Assembly (NCBI GenBank): GCA_004009845.1
Contig: RMBW01000235.1
Coordinates: forward strand, 1-22,403
Direction: 5' to 3'
Source of the DNA: Davidsoniella eucalypti
Taxonomy: Eukaryota; Ascomycota; Sordariomycetes; Microascales; Ceratocystidaceae
Length of the DNA: 22,403 nucleotides
In this document: positions 17,506-22,403 of the stretch, in pieces
How the letters are laid out: every line of letters begins with the position of its first letter
Numbering within the stretch: the first letter of the stretch is position 1
Made by a program: the position numbers and the translations under genes
Notes under the pieces: generated by a model
Told to the model about the DNA's origin: nothing
The model's input: the letters and a program-made list of their open reading frames with translations, nothing else
The model's database searches: none

Positions 17506-19446
17506 ATGAACTTTCAAGCTCTAGTATATGCGATGATTGCCTGGGCACTATTTGTCCCGGCAGTCATTGCCTCTACCGTTGGCTCCCCCAACGCTACCTT
17601 CACCTGGGCTTCGGCCTCTTCTCCGTTCCCAACTGTGAAGTCTATGCTCGCCGAGGAGGCTTCCAACGTCTCGTCTTGGATTTCTACGTCTGGATTGGCC
17701 GTTCCGTCAGCTAATGGCTCCATGGTTATGAAAGAGCTCGTGTACTTGCCACACGTGTCTCTCCATGACCGTGTTGGTGATAACGCCTTTGCCATCCATT
17801 CTGCAGACGTCTTTGCATATGGGCTTGAAGACTCGGTGGCTTCTCTATTTTCGTACTCAGGCACGCCGCTCATTAACTTGGATCAGGTTTCTGAGCAATT
17901 GCTCGCCATCAGCTACAATGGATCTGGTGAACTGGCTCTCGAGTTCACCACATCTACCGCTGCTGCCACTGCTTTCAAAACGTGGTCATCTACCCTAGCT
18001 TCGCAGGGTGGCGTCATGGCAATGACGCCCATTGGTTCTGTGGATCCACAGAACCATGGATGGTTTGGTGTCTTGGGCATAACTGCCCAAGGAAGCATGA
18101 GGGTAGTGTTGGATGTTAAACCCAGCACTATAAACGATTTAGAGGACTGGAGTGTCATGACTGACACTGCAGATGGTTTTCAAAATGCCACAGACTCTTT
18201 GATGGTTCAGTTGCTTGCGGCCTCAATCGATGGGACTACGCCATGGAAGTCAAAGTATATGTTCTTTGACTTCCAACATAACAGTGGAATCACTTACAGT
18301 GATTCCAACCTGGATCTAGGCCTAAAGTGCTCATCGTGTGCCGTATCTGGAGCCATTGGCTTCAGTTACCGTGCTGGAAAGCACCATGGTGGAGATTTTA
18401 AGATCTCAACCAAAGGTGTGGTCGCTCAAGCTTTACTTAGACTGTTCATCACTGGCCATGCTGTCCAGGTACTTTCGGGTTCTCAGCAACTGGTAGCACT
18501 CCCACCGGTTGTTTTCCAGATCCCTGATATTGGCTCTGTGTCTCTATCACTGAGTGACAGTATAGGTTATACTGTGAGTGATATCCAAGCATACGCCCGG
18601 GTAGATTTTGGTGGCAAGATGACGGTCTCCGACAATAACCGTCTCTTGGCTCATGCCGATCGTAGAGTGTGGAAGAGCCGGGTCGGTGCTAATATCGAAG
18701 CATCGAAGTTCTCGCTTTACAAGCCGACTGTTTCAGGTGGCCTGTATGGAGAAGTCTATGTCTACCACGGGATTCATGCCGAGGTAGCATTCCGGGCAGC
18801 ATTCATCGATGCCTCCGTTGCGGCCACTGTGGATTGGAAATTTCCCCAGTTCCACCTGACAGCTGGAGCCTCATATGACGAGGCTTGTGGGCTGTGTGGC
18901 GGAGGAAAGCTCGGCCTTTCCGGCAATCTAGCGCTGGAGAGTCTTACGACAGTTGGGCTCAAACCAACCATCTTTGGCAATGACTTGTCATGGTTGTCAT
19001 TTACGCAATCTACCACCACTAAAGTGCTCGATTTGCTTGACTTCTGTGTCGCGTCAGGGCCAAAGTGTAAAAGCCGCTGGGTTGATTGGCACCACAAGAA
19101 ATCATTCAGCAAAAAGGATGCTTCAAGGCTATTCAAGGGCTCGGACCTGACTGTAACTCATGACGTTGAGTTGCCCTTCGAAACTGAAGATATGCCTTCC
19201 GATGTTGCTGATGATTTGTTTGACATGCTAGAGGATGATCGGACCAAGTGGTCCAAGACATCTTCTGGTGCCATGGTTGGCCGACTGATCGATATGGTTT
19301 CTGAGCGGGAATGGATCCCTGGCACCGTCAGAGAGCCGTTCAATCCTATCAAGGATGACTGGTCCTTGACCTCTACCCAGAAATCTAATATGCTCCGTAT
19401 ACATCCAGAGTATAAGGAGGATTTCGATGAATGGGAGCTTGAGTAA
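17506..19446 (+). CDS. Secreted 646-residue fungal protein, function unknown
   Basis: Residues 1-22 (MNFQALVYAMIAWALFVPAV..) form a clear signal peptide, with likely cleavage after an Ala near residue 22. N-glycosylation sequons stand at N29, N54, N70, N138 and N227. Six cysteines lie at 275/278 (CSSC), 461/464 (CGLC) and 514/521, suggesting three disulphides. The middle (about 260-480) is rich in short alternating hydrophobic strands (for example VFQIPDIGSVSLSLSDSIGY), and the acidic C-terminus (545-646) has no GPI or membrane signal. The layout recalls large beta-rich secreted proteins of filamentous fungi filed under DUF7223, but that link is from memory. ATG 17506 has context GCTACCATGA and gives the best signal peptide; a spliced start at 17389 is possible. 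It is the only long intact host-like gene here. Confidence 0.9.
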   Translation: MNFQALVYAMIAWALFVPAVIASTVGSPNATFTWASASSPFPTVKSMLAEEASNVSSWISTSGLAVPSANGSMVMKELVYLPHVSLHDRVGDNAFAIHSADVFAYGLEDSVASLFSYSGTPLINLDQVSEQLLAISYNGSGELALEFTTSTAAATAFKTWSSTLASQGGVMAMTPIGSVDPQNHGWFGVLGITAQGSMRVVLDVKPSTINDLEDWSVMTDTADGFQNATDSLMVQLLAASIDGTTPWKSKYMFFDFQHNSGITYSDSNLDLGLKCSSCAVSGAIGFSYRAGKHHGGDFKISTKGVVAQALLRLFITGHAVQVLSGSQQLVALPPVVFQIPDIGSVSLSLSDSIGYTVSDIQAYARVDFGGKMTVSDNNRLLAHADRRVWKSRVGANIEASKFSLYKPTVSGGLYGEVYVYHGIHAEVAFRAAFIDASVAATVDWKFPQFHLTAGASYDEACGLCGGGKLGLSGNLALESLTTVGLKPTIFGNDLSWLSFTQSTTTKVLDLLDFCVASGPKCKSRWVDWHHKKSFSKKDASRLFKGSDLTVTHDVELPFETEDMPSDVADDLFDMLEDDRTKWSKTSSGAMVGRLIDMVSEREWIPGTVREPFNPIKDDWSLTSTQKSNMLRIHPEYKEDFDEWELE

Positions 19447-19681
19447 GCTCGCCCCAGTCAGCCACTCGATCCAATGCTGTGGAAAGGCATCTAGAGCTTG
19501 AGCTTGCCCGCTTTGGGTGCTGACATATCTATCAACCGTTTTCCGTTTTTATTTATTGTTTTCATTTTAGTAGTTAGTTGCAATTTAATTTTATAACTTT
19601 CAATTTCAACAATTTTCTCTTCTCTGTCGTTTTAGGTGATATTTGCTACTGATAGCACATTGTACAGACACAATGTGTTTC

Positions 19682-19687
19682 AATAAA
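19682..19687 (+). terminator. Possible poly(A) signal of the secreted-protein gene
   Basis: AATAAA lies 236 bp after the stop codon at 19444-19446, following a T-rich 3' region, and just before the end of the inverted SINE at 19703. Fungal poly(A) signals are loose, so this is only a candidate. Confidence 0.35.
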
Positions 19688-19702
19688 TAGTTTATGGTTT
19701 GA

Positions 19703-19915
19703 AAAGTTGTGCCTGTATATTAAAGTTGTTTTGGCAATTTTAAAGTGTGAAGAATAAGTTGGAATGTGGCGATAGAATGTAGAGCAAAGGTAATAGTAAA
19801 AACAGTAAAAACAGTACAAGAGAAACAAGAAGAGCGAAACCCCTGTATAAAATCATCAAAGAAAACAAAAAACAAAGTAAAGACTCTTTCGCTCTACCGA
19901 TTGAACTAACCAGGC
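19703..19915 (-). mobile_element. SINE: tRNA-Lys-like head joined to LINE X 3' region
   Basis: Read on the minus strand, the element starts GCCTGGT-TA-GTTC-AATCGGTA-GAGC, a near-perfect tRNA acceptor/D arm. The A box TAGTTCAATCG (19908-19898) fits the Pol III consensus. A loop GTCTTTA in the anticodon position would give CTT (Lys), though the anticodon stem is decayed. No good B box follows. From about 19866 to 19703 the sequence is homologous to the 3' UTR of LINE X (14478-14676). A tRNA head plus a LINE-derived tail is the classic SINE plan, in which the tail recruits the LINE enzyme. Its 3' end lies near the end of the secreted-protein transcript. Confidence 0.6.
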
Positions 19916-21100
19916 CGGGTTTTGATTGCGGAATCTTGCCACACCCATAATAGCCCTAACCCTAACGAATCCGGCGTTATACATTCTAGCTAGATAGTCC
20001 TAAACTTTAGTTTTAAGAGAACAGTTAAAGGATTATACTTGAATTTCCGAATTTACACCACCATTCGTGACTTTGACCATAGCACAAGAAGCAACTCTAA
20101 CACAGCTAACGTTTTGACCCTTGTATTGTTTTTCTTCTCTTGTTACACGAGGTCCTCAAATGATGTAGGTGAAGAGCAAGAATATTTTATCTATAGTCTA
20201 GAGATCATCTAAGAACTCATTTTCGACTCTGGGCGAGGCCATGCTCCTTTTGTCTGGGACTGCTCAGACTAGCCTAGCCTAACCAAATAAAAAGAGAGAT
20301 GTCCATGATCCTCGACCCGCTCAGTTTCTTGGTAAATAATCTGCCCCAAGGCGTGGGCTTTTTTTTTTCCACAAGTCTAGATGAGGCATCACGACTACTA
20401 CTGGCTATTATCTCGATGGCAACTTGTGATTGTATCTAAATATGCTGCTACTCACAGAGCTACATTTCATTCAGGCATGGATTTCTTGCTTTATGATCAA
20501 TATATTGTTATTGATTTTCTTATAGTTATCTTGTTTTGCTTGGGCTTTTTTTCGTCCACGTGATATTTTTGTCCTTCTTTTTTTCTTCGCTAGGTTTTGA
20601 GATGTTACACATAGGATAACCATCATTTCTAAACAAGGCAAAGACATATCCTAGCCGTGATTCAAGAATTGTAGCTGCAAGATAATGAAATCATCTGTAA
20701 ACTCTTCAATTTGGAGAGATGTTGTATAAGATCGATGATAGTATTTTCAAAACATCCTAGTGGCAATTCTCACAGAGAACCAATATATGTACATAACTGT
20801 GAGTATTGGTATCATTTTTCACATTACGTTCTTCTATATTGATCTATCGGCTATGCCTGAGTTTCATGAAAGTCAAATTTTGACAGCATGGTAAAATCAT
20901 GATGGTTGTATATTACCTATCTGTATAGACAATTTGACTATGGAATATAGTAACTGTACTGCTTATAGTTTAGAGACTATACATTACAATTAGCAGTAAG
21001 TTGACTTGTAAGATCATAGAACCAAACCCAAATCAGATCGCAAGTAGTTAAGCTTCAGGTGGCAAATGAAATATAGGCCGCTAAAAAAGTCCCATATTTT
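19916..21100. other. Spacer with scraps of repeats
   Basis: No gene is recognised. AATCCGGCGTTATACATTCTAG (19968-19989) resembles the core of family Y and is preceded by two CCCTAA units (19954-19965). The rest is AT-rich with homopolymer runs. Confidence 0.4.
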
Positions 21101-21104
21101 TGCA

Positions 21105-21110
21105 TATAAA
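21105..21110 (+). promoter_or_regulatory. Possible TATA box of the small spliced gene
   Basis: TATAAA lies 172 bp upstream of ATG 21282. A 13-bp direct repeat, TTCGACTATCTAT (about 21157 and 21192), lies in the presumed leader. Confidence 0.3.
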
Positions 21111-21281
21111 GATGCAGTCTACTACCATTAAAAAAACATTCTTCCACATCATCGAATTCGACTATCTATTCTTGTTTTGGTTATTAAATAATTCGACTAT
21201 CTATGATTATAATATCTTGATATTTGGAATTTCTTTCATTATATTCTATAATTATTTCGCCAGATCTCTTTAATTTTCACA

Positions 21282-21644
21282 ATGTCTCCATCTTCGACCG
21301 CCAACAACCAGCAAGTCTCTGCCCAACAGGATGTTAAGTTCAGATCAGAGTTGAACCAGCAGGTTACTTCTGTTGATGTTGTGGAGAATGCTGAGCACTT
21401 GGCTGCCCTCATGAAATCTTTGGTAGTGTCCACCGTAGATGCCCAGGTTCCAGGCAACAATGAGGTCGCTCAGAAGGCCAAGGTAAATATCCCAAGCATC
21501 CATTATTAAGAAAATATCAGCACTAACCACCTTTTCTAATAGCCTGAAATGATACCCGTGTCTCCTTCGGAACAGTACCTATCAAAAAGACAAAAGGCAA
21601 TGATAAAAGTGACAGGTTGGCTTGATGGTATCCCAGACATCTAA
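21282..21644 (+). CDS. Possible two-exon gene, 100-residue protein of unknown function
   Basis: Exon 1 (21282-21482) encodes 67 residues beginning MSPSSTANNQQVSAQQDVKF, hydrophilic and Gln/Ser/Val-rich. A typical fungal intron follows at 21483-21542: donor AAG|GTAAAT, branch CACTAAC, acceptor CTAATAG, 60 nt. Exon 2 (21543-21644) is in phase 0 and adds 33 residues ending TGWLDGIPDI before TAA. Without splicing the ORF stops at 21509. The start has A at -3 (CACAATG). No signal peptide or domain is recognised. Downstream to about 21850 all three frames have protein-like open stretches (for example REYTRRSQLSAVDVQQLILK), so the original gene may have been longer and be decaying. Confidence 0.4.
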
Positions 21645-22273
21645 GGTCCCTGAGCATCCTTGGTCTGATCTTGATTCTCCTACACGTCTTCCAGTCAGTG
21701 AAAAAGATGCCCCTGGGGGACTCTCCTGGGTTGGAGAGGGGAGAGGATCATGTTTCGCAAAATGTGCAGGGAATACACTCGCCGTTCACAGCTGTCTGCT
21801 GTTGATGTACAGCAGCTTATTCTCAAAAAACGACGCAAAGTTAAAACTTAGGGCTCCCAAGTCACAACAATCAGGCTGGGTTTTCATCTATTTCTTTATT
21901 CACCGGACTTGGTGCTATAGTACAAGATACAAAAAATGTCACCAAGGATATATCCCTTAAGAATTTAAGATGCCCAAGTAATATAAATTTACATCTTACA
22001 ACATTAGAAGTACATGCATAAAGATAAGATGAAAACGAACATGAGTGTATTTCAAATTCTCTCCAAAGCTACAGCCTAAAAACAGTAAAACACTAAACAG
22101 TCGGTAAAATCATTTGAACTTGACAGAGATGACGTTAGCAATCCTATTGATTTTATATAATAATTATCCTTGACGCTACACAAACGTACGAAACAAATAA
22201 ACGGTGCCCAAAATAAAGCTTGGCGGAACCAATCGACAAAACGCCGGTTCCTAGAGACAAAGTGGATGACTAG
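21645..22273. other. Spacer, partly coding-like at its left end
   Basis: The first 200 bp look like decayed coding sequence continuing from the gene to the left, with no single frame open. From 21960 to 22180 the DNA is AT-rich without recognisable features. Confidence 0.35.
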
Positions 22274-22403
22274 ACCGGAGAGAAGACGGCGACAAAAGGC
22301 CTCGATCAGAGCATGCACGCAGGCAACGGAAGGCTAGTGAAGGCAGTCCAAGACGCCCTACAGCTGCAGATAGCTAAAATGAAGAAGCGAGTGGACACCA
22401 TGG
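22274..22403 (+). CDS. Partial coding-like segment running off the right edge
   Basis: The frame is open from 22274, after a TAG, to the window end. It is charged and looks helical in its last part (RLVKAVQDALQLQIAKMKKR); the first ATG is at 22313. A neighbouring frame (about 22190-22335) is also open and basic (RRFLETKWMTRPERRRRQKA). The segment could be the start of an element ORF1 or gag-like coiled coil, or a shifted gene. The right flank is needed to decide. Confidence 0.3.

Noticed and set aside
19870..19915. Functional tRNA-Lys gene
   Set aside because: The anticodon stem is disrupted and there is no T arm, B box or 3' acceptor strand; it reads as a SINE head.
19954..19965. Two CCCTAA units suggesting telomeric sequence
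   Set aside because: Two units are too few to indicate a telomere or a healed break.
1..22403. Repeat-induced point mutation as the cause of decay
   Set aside because: The Z copies remain GC-rich and nearly identical apart from small indels and scattered changes, without the heavy one-directional C-to-T pattern expected.

Overview
The window looks like a gene-poor, repeat-rich stretch of a nuclear fungal genome, probably a filamentous ascomycete. The evidence is short GT..AG introns with CTAAC, TACTAAT or CTGAC branch sites, TATAAA-type promoters, a secreted protein with a fungal signal peptide, and the remains of a GNAT acetyltransferase of the kind I know from Pezizomycotina. Coding density is very low. 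One large host gene is convincing, one small spliced gene is plausible, and most other recognisable sequence is retroposon debris.

Left part (1-5950). Two GC-rich copies of one repeat family, here called Z, face each other as an inverted pair (1-1394 on +, 4147 to about 5950 on -). Each carries an Ala/Pro-rich ORF with a Cys2-His2 zinc finger and about 400 bp of shared 3' sequence ending at the same point (...GGCAC). The minus copy has an intact 355-residue ORF and a leader with two related candidate introns. The plus copy has two small deletions and runs off the left edge. Between them lies the 3' end of another element, family Y (about 1980-2333), with an (AATCA)n-type tail.

Middle (5950-13400). 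This is mostly non-coding. It holds a 55-bp A-tailed insertion with a clean 15-bp target-site duplication (family W, 6808-6892). It also holds a decayed tandem array whose ~105-bp unit reads as a 35-residue repeat on the minus strand (8760-9445), a GNAT gene fragment cut by a Y element (11250-11833), a fragment resembling the N-terminal domain of Grc3/NOL9 kinases (11929-12276), and a tRNA-like, stem-forming segment (13207-13313).

Retroposon cluster (13425-14976). Two W tails, a 5'-truncated LINE end (family X) encoding a CCHC knuckle plus a restriction-like endonuclease domain, and two Y tails lie almost end to end. A copy of the X 3' region recurs at 19703-19915 on the minus strand behind a tRNA-Lys-like head. 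This is the head-plus-LINE-tail layout of a SINE, so the window appears to hold both a SINE and a LINE able to have supplied its tail.

Right part (16620-22403). A secreted 646-residue protein gene (17506-19446) has a TATA box, a 53-bp promoter direct repeat and a long leader with three candidate introns, two of which are homologous. A possible 100-residue two-exon gene follows at 21282-21644, and a coding-like segment runs off the right edge. All homology statements are by eye and memory; no searches were run.
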